Part shown: piece after piece, positions 45,914-53,028 of the stretch | How positions within the stretch are numbered: the first letter of the stretch is position 1 | Layout of the letters: the number at the start of each line of letters is the position of its first letter | Made by a program: the position numbers and the translations under genes | Source: JAEUMG01 sp963805405 | Lineage (GTDB): Bacteria; Pseudomonadota; Alphaproteobacteria; Rhizobiales; Aestuariivirgaceae | Assembly: GCA_963805405.1 (NCBI GenBank) | Contig: CAWDUC010000009.1 | Coordinates: forward strand, 59,647 to 123,646 | Direction: 5' to 3' | Length of the DNA stretch: 64,000 nucleotides | Notes under the pieces: generated by a model | Told to the model about the DNA's origin: nothing | Database searches by the model: none | What the model saw: only the letters and a program-made list of their open reading frames with translations

Positions 45914-47109
45914 GTATCGATCACTGCGCTGTAGATGCGCTGCGTGGCGCGCAATTCCTCGACCGCGATGCGCTCGTCGACCTGGTGGATGGTCGCATTG
46001 GTCGGGCCGAATTCGAGCACCGGGCAGTAGCTCTTGATGAAGCGCGCATCTGACGTACCGCCCGATGTCGAAAGCGCCGGCATCAAGCCGGTCTCCTCGA
46101 AGACGGCGTCCTGGACGATACCGACGAAAGCGCCGGGTTCGGTGACGAAGGCTTCTCCGGCCAATGAGTGCTTGATCTCGAATTGCCCGCCGGCTTCCGC
46201 TTCGGCCGCGCGGCATTGCTCGTGAACCCAGCGCACCAGTTTTTCACCGGTATGCTCGGTGTTGAAGCGGATGTTAAATCGCGCGCTCGCATGCGCGGGG
46301 ATGACATTGGAGGCGGGATTGCCGACATCGACGCTGGTGATGACCAATGTCGACGTGCCGAAATGTTCATTGCCGCCGTCGAGCCGCGCAATGTCGAAGC
46401 GATCATTGCCGCCGTCGAGCCGCGTCGCCGCCAGGCGATCGAGCAGGCGGACGAGCTTGGGGATCGGGTTATCGGCTTTCTCGGGATAGGCAGAATGGCC
46501 TTGCGTACCGGAAATTGAAACGGTGAAGGACAGTGAGCCGCGCCTGCCGATCTTGATCGTATCGCCGAGTTTCTCCGCCGAGGTCGGCTCGCCGACAAGA
46601 CAATGATCGGGAACCAGGTTCTGCTCGGCCATCCACTGGAAGACCTTCTTCGTGCCGTTCACTGCGGGGCCTTCCTCGTCGGCAGTGAGCACCATCGACA
46701 AGGTCCCGGGCCAGACATCGCCATAGGCCTTGGCCGCGCCCAATGCTGCGGCCGCGAAGGCGGCAACCGATCCTTTCATGTCCTGTGCGCCGCGGCCGTA
46801 AATATGGTTCTCGGCGATCTCGGCGGCAAAGGGCGCATGCGTCCAGTCTTCCGAGCGTCCCGGCGGGACGACATCGACATGGCCGGCAAAGCACAAATGC
46901 GGGCGTCCCGAGCCGATGCGCAAGACGAGATTGTCGACATCGGGCGTGTTCGGCGCGCTGAATGAGAGCCGGATGGCATTGAAGCCCGCAGGCTTCATCA
47001 GTTCGGTGAGATAGTCGAGCGTCCCCGCGTCATCGGGCGTAACGGAGGGACAGCGAATGAGCGATTGCAGAATGCGGACGGAATCGGGTGCGGTAACACG
47101 AGTAGCCAT
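45889..47109 (-). CDS. dapE: succinyl-diaminopimelate desuccinylase
   Basis: A 406-residue zinc peptidase-like enzyme of lysine/DAP synthesis, M20 family. Metal motifs are F-A-G-H-V-D-V-V, G-R-G-A-Q-D-M-K-G and T-A-D-E-E-G-P-A; S-T-S-G-G-T-S-D is the C-terminal signature. It is longer than usual (about 375-390), partly because of a 12-residue in-frame duplication near residues 229-247 (R-L-D-G-G-N twice) in the dimerisation-domain region. A terminator and DUF805 gene separate it from dapD. Confidence 0.94.
   Translation of the reverse strand: MATRVTAPDSVRILQSLIRCPSVTPDDAGTLDYLTELMKPAGFNAIRLSFSAPNTPDVDNLVLRIGSGRPHLCFAGHVDVVPPGRSEDWTHAPFAAEIAENHIYGRGAQDMKGSVAAFAAAALGAAKAYGDVWPGTLSMVLTADEEGPAVNGTKKVFQWMAEQNLVPDHCLVGEPTSAEKLGDTIKIGRRGSLSFTVSISGTQGHSAYPEKADNPIPKLVRLLDRLAATRLDGGNDRFDIARLDGGNEHFGTSTLVITSVDVGNPASNVIPAHASARFNIRFNTEHTGEKLVRWVHEQCRAAEAEAGGQFEIKHSLAGEAFVTEPGAFVGIVQDAVFEETGLMPALSTSGGTSDARFIKSYCPVLEFGPTNATIHQVDERIAVEELRATQRIYSAVIDTYFGSNRA
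46367..46424. repeat. 22-bp direct repeat with 36-bp period inside dapE
   Basis: Identical 22-base segments lie at 46367-46388 and 46403-46424. The 36-bp spacing keeps the frame and yields two R-L-D-G-G-N copies. Flanking bases show weaker resemblance, suggesting an older partial third copy. Confidence 0.85.
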
Positions 47110-47127
47110 GAGGTGAAGTCTAACCGC

Positions 47128-47158
47128 AAAAACGGCGCCAGGCCATGGCCCGGCGCCG
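47128..47158 (-). terminator. Rho-independent terminator after the DUF805 gene
   Basis: A near-perfect GC-rich hairpin (47133-47158, one mismatch, centred on GGCCATGGCC) followed on the minus strand by five Ts (A-run 47128-47132). It separates the DUF805 gene from dapE. Confidence 0.8.
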
Positions 47159-47180
47159 CGTAATCACAGTGCGGTCACGC

Positions 47181-47570
47181 CTAACCGAGCGGATCCGGTC
47201 CATACTGGTTCGGACCTACGGTGCCGCGCAGGATACCAAGCTCGATCAGGGCCCAGATCCCACCGATCACCGGGATCAGGATGATCAAGGTCCACCAGCC
47301 CGACTTGCCGCGGTCATGCCAGCGCTTTGTGTAGAGCGCGAGGGTAGGATAGAGAAATATCAGCGAGATGATGCCGGCAGGAATGCCGAAGGCCATCATC
47401 ACCTGTTCCGCCTGGGCGGGATCGCTCATCGCCATCATATTGACGCCCATCGTCATGGCGACGATGTACCAGACGATCCATTGCACGATCACCAGGATCA
47501 GAAGCCCCAGCCACCATTTGGCGCGGTTTATGCGCCCTTCGAAGCTCGTCAGCAGCGAAACGATATCCAT
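47181..47570 (-). CDS. DUF805 family inner-membrane protein
   Basis: A 129-residue protein with about three to four membrane helices and the family signatures F-E-G-R-I-N-R-A-K-W-W at the start and K-R-W-H-D-R-G-K-S-G-W-W near residue 86. The C-terminus ends with N-Q-Y-G-P-D-P. Function is unknown. ATG 47570 has GGGGAAA upstream; ATG 47582 in frame is an alternative. Confidence 0.88.
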   Translation of the reverse strand: MDIVSLLTSFEGRINRAKWWLGLLILVIVQWIVWYIVAMTMGVNMMAMSDPAQAEQVMMAFGIPAGIISLIFLYPTLALYTKRWHDRGKSGWWTLIILIPVIGGIWALIELGILRGTVGPNQYGPDPLG

Positions 47571-47674
47571 GATTTTCCCCATACTCCGCCCGAGCGCACA
47601 TACTGCGCTGATTCGCAGCGCTCGTGCACCCTAAGGCTAGGGGCCTGTGGATTTCGTGACGGCGGGAAGGCGCT

Positions 47675-48511
47675 TCAGTCGCGCAGGAGTTCGTTGATCG
47701 CGGTCTTTGAACGGGTGCGCTCGTCGACCTTCTTCACGATCACCGCGCAATAGAGGCTGGGGCCCGGATCGCCGTTCGGCAATGGCTTGCCGGGCAGCGT
47801 GCCCGAAACCACCACCGAATAGGGCGGCACTTTGCCCATGTGGATTTCACCCGTGGCGCGATCGACGATCTTGGTCGATGCGCCGATATAGACGCCCATG
47901 CCGAGCACGGCGCCTTCGCCGACGATGCAGCCCTCGACCACTTCCGAACGCGCACCGATGAAGCAGTTATCCTCGATGATGGTAGGCCCCGCCTGCAACG
48001 GCTCGAGCACGCCGCCGATCCCGACGCCGCCGGAAAGATGGCAATTCTTGCCGATCTGCGCGCAGGAGCCGACCGTCGCCCAGGTGTCCACCATCGTGCC
48101 TTCGTCGACATGTGCGCCGAGATTGACGAAGGACGGCATCAAGACGACGCCCGGCGCGATATAGGCGGAATGGCGCACGATGCAGCCCGGCACGGCGCGG
48201 AAACCGGCTTCGGTGAATTGCGCGCGCGACCATCCGTCGAACTTCGACGGCACCTTGTCCCACCACTTGGCGCGGCCCGGTCCGCCGACGATCGGCACCA
48301 TGTCGTTGAGTCGGAAAGAAAGGAGGACGGCCTTTTTCAACCATTGATTGACGGCCCAGGTGCCGTCGCGCTTCTCGGCGACCCGCATCCGTCCCTTGTC
48401 AAGTTCGGCCAAGGCCTGCTCGACGGCGCTGCGTTGGGGGCCACGGGTTTTCGGGCTGAGCGTGTCGCGTTCCGCCCATGCCGCTTCGATGGTTGCCTCG
48501 AGATCCGCCAT
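47675..48511 (-). CDS. dapD: 2,3,4,5-tetrahydropyridine-2,6-dicarboxylate N-succinyltransferase
   Basis: A 278-residue left-handed beta-helix acyltransferase catalysing the succinyl step of lysine/DAP synthesis. Hexapeptide repeats run from about residue 100 to 215 (for example N-C-H-L-S-G-G-V-G-I-G-G). ATG 48511 follows GGGGGA. With dapE it makes the succinylase branch. Upstream lies the accessory region. Confidence 0.95.
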   Translation of the reverse strand: MADLEATIEAAWAERDTLSPKTRGPQRSAVEQALAELDKGRMRVAEKRDGTWAVNQWLKKAVLLSFRLNDMVPIVGGPGRAKWWDKVPSKFDGWSRAQFTEAGFRAVPGCIVRHSAYIAPGVVLMPSFVNLGAHVDEGTMVDTWATVGSCAQIGKNCHLSGGVGIGGVLEPLQAGPTIIEDNCFIGARSEVVEGCIVGEGAVLGMGVYIGASTKIVDRATGEIHMGKVPPYSVVVSGTLPGKPLPNGDPGPSLYCAVIVKKVDERTRSKTAINELLRD

Positions 48512-48984
48512 GCTCTCCCCCATTCAAAAACTGCCGCAAACTAGAGATTGATGACCGCAAGTCAATGCGGGGAGCGGCGCAACTGCCTTCGATTGCGGCG
48601 GCGAATAGAGGGACACCGAAAAACCGGTGATTCGGAGAATCGTTTGTACACGGAGGGATTTGCCCAAGGCGCTCGTTTGTATCCGAAATGCTCTTGTTCA
48701 ATCAAGCACTTAAGAAAAAAAAGAAAATAACAGCAAAAAATCCTTGACTGAGTGCGCAGCTGATTGTACAAAGCTGGTCACACTTCCAAAGTTGGGTTTC
48801 GGAACGGGCATTGGCCGCTAGGCCGGCCCGCTCTTAAGGGTGTCTAAACCGTCGCCCCAACTCCTGTTTGACCAAGCGTCAAAACGCCTCACACTCTCGC
48901 TGACATCGGAAAAGCCCGGCATTAGGTAGTAAGAGCACCAAGTCTCCGGTGGCGATCTAATCGACGTTCGCCGCATCATGCGGC
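48512..48984. other. 473-base intergenic region at the island edge
   Basis: No gene is supported. The region becomes A+T-rich near 48710-48745 with several A-runs. It must hold the dapD promoter on the minus strand and shows one plausible sigma-70-type promoter on the plus strand (48744-48772). It marks the transition from the conserved dap genes to the accessory genes. Confidence 0.6.
48744..48772 (+). promoter_or_regulatory. candidate sigma-70-type promoter
   Basis: TTGACT (48744-48749) and TACAAA (48767-48772) are separated by 17 bases and preceded by an A-rich stretch that may act as an UP-like element. The downstream gene starts 212 bases further at 48985, which is a long leader, so a small RNA or another start cannot be excluded. 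Confidence 0.45.
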
Positions 48985-49413
48985 ATGTCCGATCCGAACA
49001 TCCTCAAGACACTGTTCGCCAAGCGCGACCAAATCTCAAACATGATCGTCACCTATGAGAAGCGGCTACAGGAAGCCCGCCATGACCTATCCAGCGTCGC
49101 GGCAGTAATCGGGCTCTATGAGATTGGCGATGCCGGCACGCTAGGCGCAAAGCCCTACATGGACCTGTCCAGGCTGTTTAAGCGTGGCGAGATTTACCGG
49201 ATATGCCTTGCCTCAATCAAAGAGGAAGGCCCGCTGGACACAAGGGAGCTATCGGCCCGCGTCGTGAAGGCCAAGGGCCTAGATGAGACAGACACCGTAT
49301 TGCGGTCGTCCATTGGCTATCGTGTGGTGCAATCGCTCGGCATAGCCTGCAAGCGTGGTGCGCTGGCGGACGGTGGCAGGCGGAAGGGGATTAGGGTGTG
49401 GTGTACGTCGTGA
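48985..49413 (+). CDS. hypothetical protein, coiled coil plus winged-helix-like
   Basis: A 142-residue protein. Residues 1-45 look like a coiled coil (K-R-D-Q-I-S-N-M-I-V-T-Y-E-K-R-L-Q-E-A). The rest resembles a winged-helix domain of the kind in I-Y-R-I-C-L-A-S-I-K-E-E-G-P-L-D-T-R-E-L, so DNA binding is possible. It ends with a basic R-R-K-G-I-R-V-W. No strong ribosome site is seen. It is the first gene of the accessory island. Confidence 0.6.
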   Translation: MSDPNILKTLFAKRDQISNMIVTYEKRLQEARHDLSSVAAVIGLYEIGDAGTLGAKPYMDLSRLFKRGEIYRICLASIKEEGPLDTRELSARVVKAKGLDETDTVLRSSIGYRVVQSLGIACKRGALADGGRRKGIRVWCTS

Positions 49414-49507
49414 AAGGCGACAACGGTGGGAACAAGGAGCAATTATTGCGGTTCTTTTGACGCAGCTACCAGTTAATGCCGCCCCTAACCATAGAGTCAC
49501 TTGACGT

Positions 49508-49586
49508 CACATAATGGTGCGGGCACTCTTGCATTACGAGGGGGCTGTTAGTAAGTTATTAACAGTTTGCACCGCACAATGGTGCG
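49508..49586. repeat. paired AATGGTGCG repeats upstream of the HicB-like gene
   Basis: The sequence CACATAATGGTGCG at 49508-49521 recurs as GCACAATGGTGCG at 49574-49586, 31 bases before the ATG of the HicB-like gene. Two copies with six helical turns between them could form an operator, but two short matches may also be chance. Confidence 0.35.
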
Positions 49587-49616
49587 TAGGAGCCCCTTCG
49601 AGGGAGCGAGATACAC

Positions 49617-49928
49617 ATGACCAAGCATACATATGCGGTCGTGACGGTCACGATGGAGGACCGTACCGACGGCGGCCTTCGTGTTTTTAGTGCCGACCTG
49701 CCCGGTTTGGTACTGTCAGGCCCGGATAAAATGATCGTTGCGAAACAAACGGTTACGGCAATTAAGGCCCTTTTTGAATTGAAGGGGCATTCTCACGTAC
49801 ACGTTTCGCCCGCCAAGTCTCCTACTGAGGCTCTCAAGCTGCCGAGCCCTCGCGATGTTGCGATGCACGTAATTGCGGCTGCTGCCCAGCTTGAGCAATT
49901 CGTTGTTGAGTATAAGGAAGCCGCCTGA
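49617..49928 (+). CDS. HicB-like/DUF1902-type small protein
   Basis: A 103-residue protein with the HicB-like start T-Y-A-V-V-T-V and G-G-L-R-V-F-S-A-D-L-P-G-L-V-L-S-G, then a helix V-A-K-Q-T-V-T-A-I-K-A-L-F-E-L. HicB proteins are antitoxins with a partial RNase H fold, but no HicA partner is recognised nearby. The next gene, 12 bases downstream, encodes an unrelated 78-residue protein that could be a partner. GAGGGAGCG precedes the ATG. Confidence 0.6.
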   Translation: MTKHTYAVVTVTMEDRTDGGLRVFSADLPGLVLSGPDKMIVAKQTVTAIKALFELKGHSHVHVSPAKSPTEALKLPSPRDVAMHVIAAAAQLEQFVVEYKEAA

Positions 49929-49940
49929 TACCTCTACGGC

Positions 49941-50177
49941 ATGATTGCCGTCAGACTGATTCCAAGGGCAGAGCTTAAGAAAAAGCTGGGCTTTTACAAG
50001 TGTTCGCTGGTTCAGACCTATGCGGACGGTGTCGAGCTTTGGCAGACCGGCTGGGGCACCCCGTTTACCCTCGTTCCTGAAGGTGATGACCACCGTTACG
50101 ACGAGTGGCAATACCGCCGGGTACTGGTTGAAGTTATAGCCGGCACAATGCCACCAGGGTGGGAACTCGAACGGTAA
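49941..50177 (+). CDS. hypothetical 78-residue protein
   Basis: Small acidic/aromatic protein (W-Q-T-G-W-G-T-P-F-T-L and D-D-H-R-Y-D-E-W-Q-Y-R-R). No family is recognised. It follows the HicB-like gene by 12 bases and probably shares its transcript. It ends 11 bases before the transposase remnant on the other strand. Confidence 0.5.
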   Translation: MIAVRLIPRAELKKKLGFYKCSLVQTYADGVELWQTGWGTPFTLVPEGDDHRYDEWQYRRVLVEVIAGTMPPGWELER

Positions 50178-50188
50178 CGGCAAGTAAT

Positions 50189-50641
50189 TCATCTTTGCCA
50201 GTACCCCTTCCAATCCCGACTAACGGGATGCTTGAGCGCCAAGGCAAGGGTGCGATGCTCCAGCTTGCCATTATCAAGGCGGCGGTGATCCTCGTTCCAA
50301 GCGGCTTGCGCGGCGTACTGGTGAAGGTATTGCGGGCTCACAAAATGATGCTGGCCCGACACCATCCGACGTAGGCGGGAGAAGTAGCTTTCCGCCGCAT
50401 TGGTGCAAGCGCCACCTTGGCAATAGGCTTCCGAGTGATTGATGCGCGACACGGGATAGTGAGCATGAAGCACGTCCCAATGGCTGGCTTCATCGGCATG
50501 GATCGAAGCAGTCGGCTCGGCAACGGCATTGAGGAACGCCACGCCCTTGGCTTCGCTGTCGGTAACAAACGTCAGTGTGCGGCCCTTGCGAGCGCGGGCA
50601 GCGATGACGACGCGTGTATAGCCGAATGCAAGGGCCTATAT
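50189..50641 (-). pseudogene. IS1595-family (ISXO2-like) transposase, 5'-truncated
   Basis: The C-terminal 150 residues of an ISXO2-like DDE transposase. Recognisable segments are T-L-T-F-V-T-D-S-E-A-K-G, H-A-D-E-A-S-H-W-D-V-L-H, R-I-N-H-S-E-A-Y, A-C-T-N-A-A-E-S-Y-F-S-R-L-R-R and the C-terminal H-P-V-S-R-D-W-K-G-Y-W-Q-R. Upstream the frame ends at a TAG near 50650, where the N-terminal half is missing. Terminal inverted repeats were not found. Confidence 0.8.
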
Positions 50642-50674
50642 CATCGAATGTGATGATATTTAGAGGCCCGGCCA

Positions 50675-50920
50675 ATGGCAGCGACTTGGAAAGACGATCC
50701 CAAGACAGTGGAGTTCGAGGCGAAGGCGAAAAGCCTGCTCAAATCGGAAATCAAACGGCGCGGGTTCACCTACGCTGCGCTTGCCGACCGGCTCACGGGA
50801 ATGGGTGTTTCGGAAACCGAGCGAAACCTAAACAACAAGATTAGTAGGGGCGGGTTCTCAGCGGCGTTTTTTCTCCAATGCTTGGAAGCACTTGGATCGA
50901 AGCAATTAATACTTGATTAG
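50675..50920 (+). CDS. DUF6471 domain protein
   Basis: An 81-residue helix-turn-helix-like protein with L-L-K-S-E-I-K-R-R-G-F-T-Y-A-A-L-A and N-N-K-I-S-R-G-G-F-S-A-A-F-F-L-Q-C-L-E-A-L-G, matching DUF6471 as recalled. These small proteins occur in mobile and accessory regions; function is unknown. It lies directly next to the truncated transposase. Confidence 0.7.
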   Translation: MAATWKDDPKTVEFEAKAKSLLKSEIKRRGFTYAALADRLTGMGVSETERNLNNKISRGGFSAAFFLQCLEALGSKQLILD

Positions 50921-51082
50921 CTCCAGCAGAGGTACAACGTAAGTTGACAGAATCTCCGGATCAATTATAGTGGCCGCAGGCCAGAGTTGCGGCAGCGGGG
51001 CAACGGAACTCGACAGGCGCATGTACGTTTCCGCGTGCACACATGGCGAGACGAGGGCTCCGGCGGGGAAACGAGGTTTGAA

Positions 51083-51622
51083 GTGTCTCTTGCTTCATAT
51101 CGTCAGCTAGTAAAGAAACTCGCAACCGAGCGCGACGGGACGCCTGTATACAATGGTTCGCTCGACCACGCAGCAATCATTGTCGAGAACATGTTTGCTA
51201 ATGCACAATCTTACATCGGGATTCTGACTGGGAAACTAAATCCGCGTGTTTATGGCGTTGAAGAGGTTGTAGAGCAGGCGCGCCTCTTTCTTGCTGAGCC
51301 CAATCACAAGCTCGAAATTTTATTGGAAGACAAAGGTGCAGCGGTTACGAGGGATCATCCATTTTACGCGGCTTTTTTAGATTTCTCGAACGTCTCGATC
51401 AGGACTGTTCCTCCCGAAATGAGCACGCTGTTTGATTTTCACTTGTTGGTGATGGACAATGACAGCTATCGCTTTGAAAGCGATAAGCGACAGAGTGCGG
51501 CGGTTGCCGATTTTGGCGATGTAACGGGCGGCAAGAACCTACGGGACATCTTCGACCAACTTTGGTCGGTCGCCTGTAAAAACCCAAATACGGACGTGAA
51601 GCCTGCCCTAGAGGCCGTTTAG
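51083..51622 (+). CDS. hypothetical protein, possible PLD-like fold, first gene of a two-gene cassette
   Basis: An ORF of 179 residues from GTG 51083 (CGAGG upstream), or 211 from ATG 50987; the extra N-terminal piece is arginine-rich and looks non-coding. The central part reads Y-N-G-S-L-D-H-A-A-I-I-V-E-N-M-F and the end reads H-L-L-V-M-D-N-D-S-Y-R-F-E-S-D-K-R-Q-S-A. The latter resembles the second half of phospholipase-D-like folds without a full H-K-D motif. This is a loose impression. Followed 87 bases later by a membrane protein gene, it may form a two-part effector system. Confidence 0.55.
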   Translation: MSLASYRQLVKKLATERDGTPVYNGSLDHAAIIVENMFANAQSYIGILTGKLNPRVYGVEEVVEQARLFLAEPNHKLEILLEDKGAAVTRDHPFYAAFLDFSNVSIRTVPPEMSTLFDFHLLVMDNDSYRFESDKRQSAAVADFGDVTGGKNLRDIFDQLWSVACKNPNTDVKPALEAV

Positions 51623-51692
51623 TTGCCTAAGTAATAGCACCTGCTATAGAATGTGATCATTCTGTGACGGTGCGCGGCGAATGCCAGACTTC

Positions 51693-51726
51693 TTGCAGGT
51701 TATAGCTTTTTGCAGGTTATAGCTTT
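51693..51726 (+). repeat. 17-bp perfect tandem duplication at the start of the membrane protein gene
   Basis: Bases 51693-51709 are repeated exactly at 51710-51726. With one copy, ATG 51681 reads M-P-D-F-L-Q-V-I-A-F-I-Q straight into the downstream gene; with two copies that frame hits TAG at 51720-51722. The present gene can only start at TTG 51710. Confidence 0.9.
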
Positions 51727-52348
51727 CATTCAGGCAACATACCAGCCTGCGTATTCATCTGAGTTAGAACCAATTGCTGGCGCTTCCCTTGCAATCAACC
51801 TCGCGTATTTAAATCTCTCCCGTTTCCGGTACAGCGAAATTCTGAGGAAGTTTGCTCAGGACGAGCTTAAGCTACTGGAGAACGACACGCCTGTCCCCGA
51901 AGATCTCCGCGTCCTTAATGGTTACAAGCGGTTGGACGCCTTAGCGAATCCGAGCAAGCCAAGGAAAAAAAATGGCAATGGCGCGGTGTCGAATAGTCTC
52001 GGAGTTGATCCCGATGAAGAGTTGAGCCCCAGACAATCAGAGAAATTCTTTAAGTGGTTCTTTACCAAGAAGGACGTGTGGATCAGTGGGGTCTTGGCCG
52101 CCATTTCAGGACTCGCACTGATTTGTGGCGTGGCGCACGGCATAGGATACCTATTGTTTCTTGAAGACGCGTTCGCAAATGGATTGCAAATCGTCTGGTT
52201 TTGGCTCCTAGCGATTGGAATGGGGTTTCCTCTCGCGTGTATCTACGGTGGCAATAGAACTCATTCAATCGGTTTGCTCCATCTGCTCAGAAGGCAAAAG
52301 AGAAATTGCGAGAGCAATGCAGATCAAGGCGCAGCAAGCAAGACTTGA
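51710..52348 (+). CDS. hypothetical two-helix membrane protein, second gene of the cassette
   Basis: A 212-residue protein. Residues 1-110 are soluble and charged; two membrane helices follow at about residues 127-150 and 160-180 (I-S-G-V-L-A-A-I-S-G-L-A-L-I-C-G and I-V-W-F-W-L-L-A-I-G-M-G-F). The C-terminal 30 residues are polar. TTG 51710 is the only start in the present sequence because a tandem duplication breaks the natural ATG frame at 51681. Expression may therefore be low or off. Pairing with the upstream gene is suggested by order and spacing. Confidence 0.55.
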   Translation: MQVIAFIQATYQPAYSSELEPIAGASLAINLAYLNLSRFRYSEILRKFAQDELKLLENDTPVPEDLRVLNGYKRLDALANPSKPRKKNGNGAVSNSLGVDPDEELSPRQSEKFFKWFFTKKDVWISGVLAAISGLALICGVAHGIGYLLFLEDAFANGLQIVWFWLLAIGMGFPLACIYGGNRTHSIGLLHLLRRQKRNCESNADQGAASKT

Positions 52349-52409
52349 AAGCAATCCAGATCGCAGCCTCCCGGTCGTTCTCGACGATGACCTGCCTTTT
52401 TAAGGCTTG

Positions 52410-52673
52410 GTGCGTTTGCTGGATAATACCGCGATTTTCTATCCGGTCTTGTCGGAGGAGTATGCGATCAAAATCGCACGCGACTGGAACGTGCCGGCGA
52501 GTGGCTCCGGTTTCGTGACGCGCTTTGAAGTGGTGCGCTCCTATCTCGATCGCTACGAGCCGCAGGAAGCGGGCGGCCGCGACCATCTCGAATACTGGAT
52601 TCCAGCAGAAGATATCGATGCTTTCAACGCTGCGATCATCGGCGAGATCCAAGTCACTTTCGAATTTCGATGA
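52410..52673 (+). pseudogene. ADP-ribosylation/crystallin J1-like protein, N-terminally truncated
   Basis: An 87-residue remnant from GTG 52410 (or TTG 52407) with I-F-Y-P-V-L-S-E-E-Y-A, G-F-V-T-R-F-E-V and W-I-P-A-E-D-I-D-A-F-N, the conserved core of small proteins annotated as ADP-ribosylation/crystallin J1. Full-length members carry about 25 more N-terminal residues; here the frame closes at the TAA at 52401-52403. The truncation coincides with the right edge of the accessory island. Confidence 0.65.
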
Positions 52674-52679
52674 TCTGCA

Positions 52680-53021
52680 ATGAAACAGCTCGTAGCCGCC
52701 ATCGGCATGACCACGGCACTAATATTGCCGGGGTGTTTGCCATTCATGCCGGCCGACGGCTACTTGCTATTGCGCGGCAAGGTCACTGATGAGAGTGGCA
52801 AGCCTTACACCGACTGCAGAGTATGGATCGATGAGCGCTACGTGTTCAATCCGATGATGCCAGGCGGAAACTTCGAAGTTGACGCCATGGGGCCACCAGG
52901 GCGTCCGAGATACTCCGTAATTGTATCCTGTAAAGGAGCGAGCGAGCCGTTTCGTAAGCGTGTTCGGATTGGTGGGGCAGAGGCGACCGATCTCGGCCAC
53001 ATCATCCTCAAGAGGAAATAG
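52680..53021 (+). CDS. small lipoprotein, carboxypeptidase regulatory-like
   Basis: A 113-residue protein with a lipoprotein signal (L-I-L-P-G-C, lipid-modified Cys near residue 19). The mature part looks like a small beta-sandwich (L-R-G-K-V-T-D-E-S-G-K-P-Y). It follows the truncated crystallin-J1-like gene by six bases and converges on the HAD gene. Function unknown. Confidence 0.65.
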   Translation: MKQLVAAIGMTTALILPGCLPFMPADGYLLLRGKVTDESGKPYTDCRVWIDERYVFNPMMPGGNFEVDAMGPPGRPRYSVIVSCKGASEPFRKRVRIGGAEATDLGHIILKRK

Positions 53022-53028
53022 CCAAGGG

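Larger units (their letters stand above)
48524..53028. other. accessory island between dapD and the HAD-argB cluster
   Basis: A 4.5 kb segment of small orphan genes, less GC-rich than both flanks, with a transposase remnant (50189-50641) and a 5'-truncated gene (52410-52673). It has no integrase, tRNA boundary or complete insertion sequence. The genes on either side, dapD and HAD-argB, are normally neighbours in related genomes (recalled, not searched), so this is best read as an insertion that has partly decayed. Boundaries are approximate. Confidence 0.65.

Noticed and set aside
46367..46424. Possible CRISPR-like repeats
   Set aside because: Only two in-frame copies inside dapE with no regular spacers; coding duplication explains them.
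48524..53028. Prophage or integrative element
   Set aside because: No integrase, capsid, portal or relaxase gene, and no flanking tRNA or att repeat.
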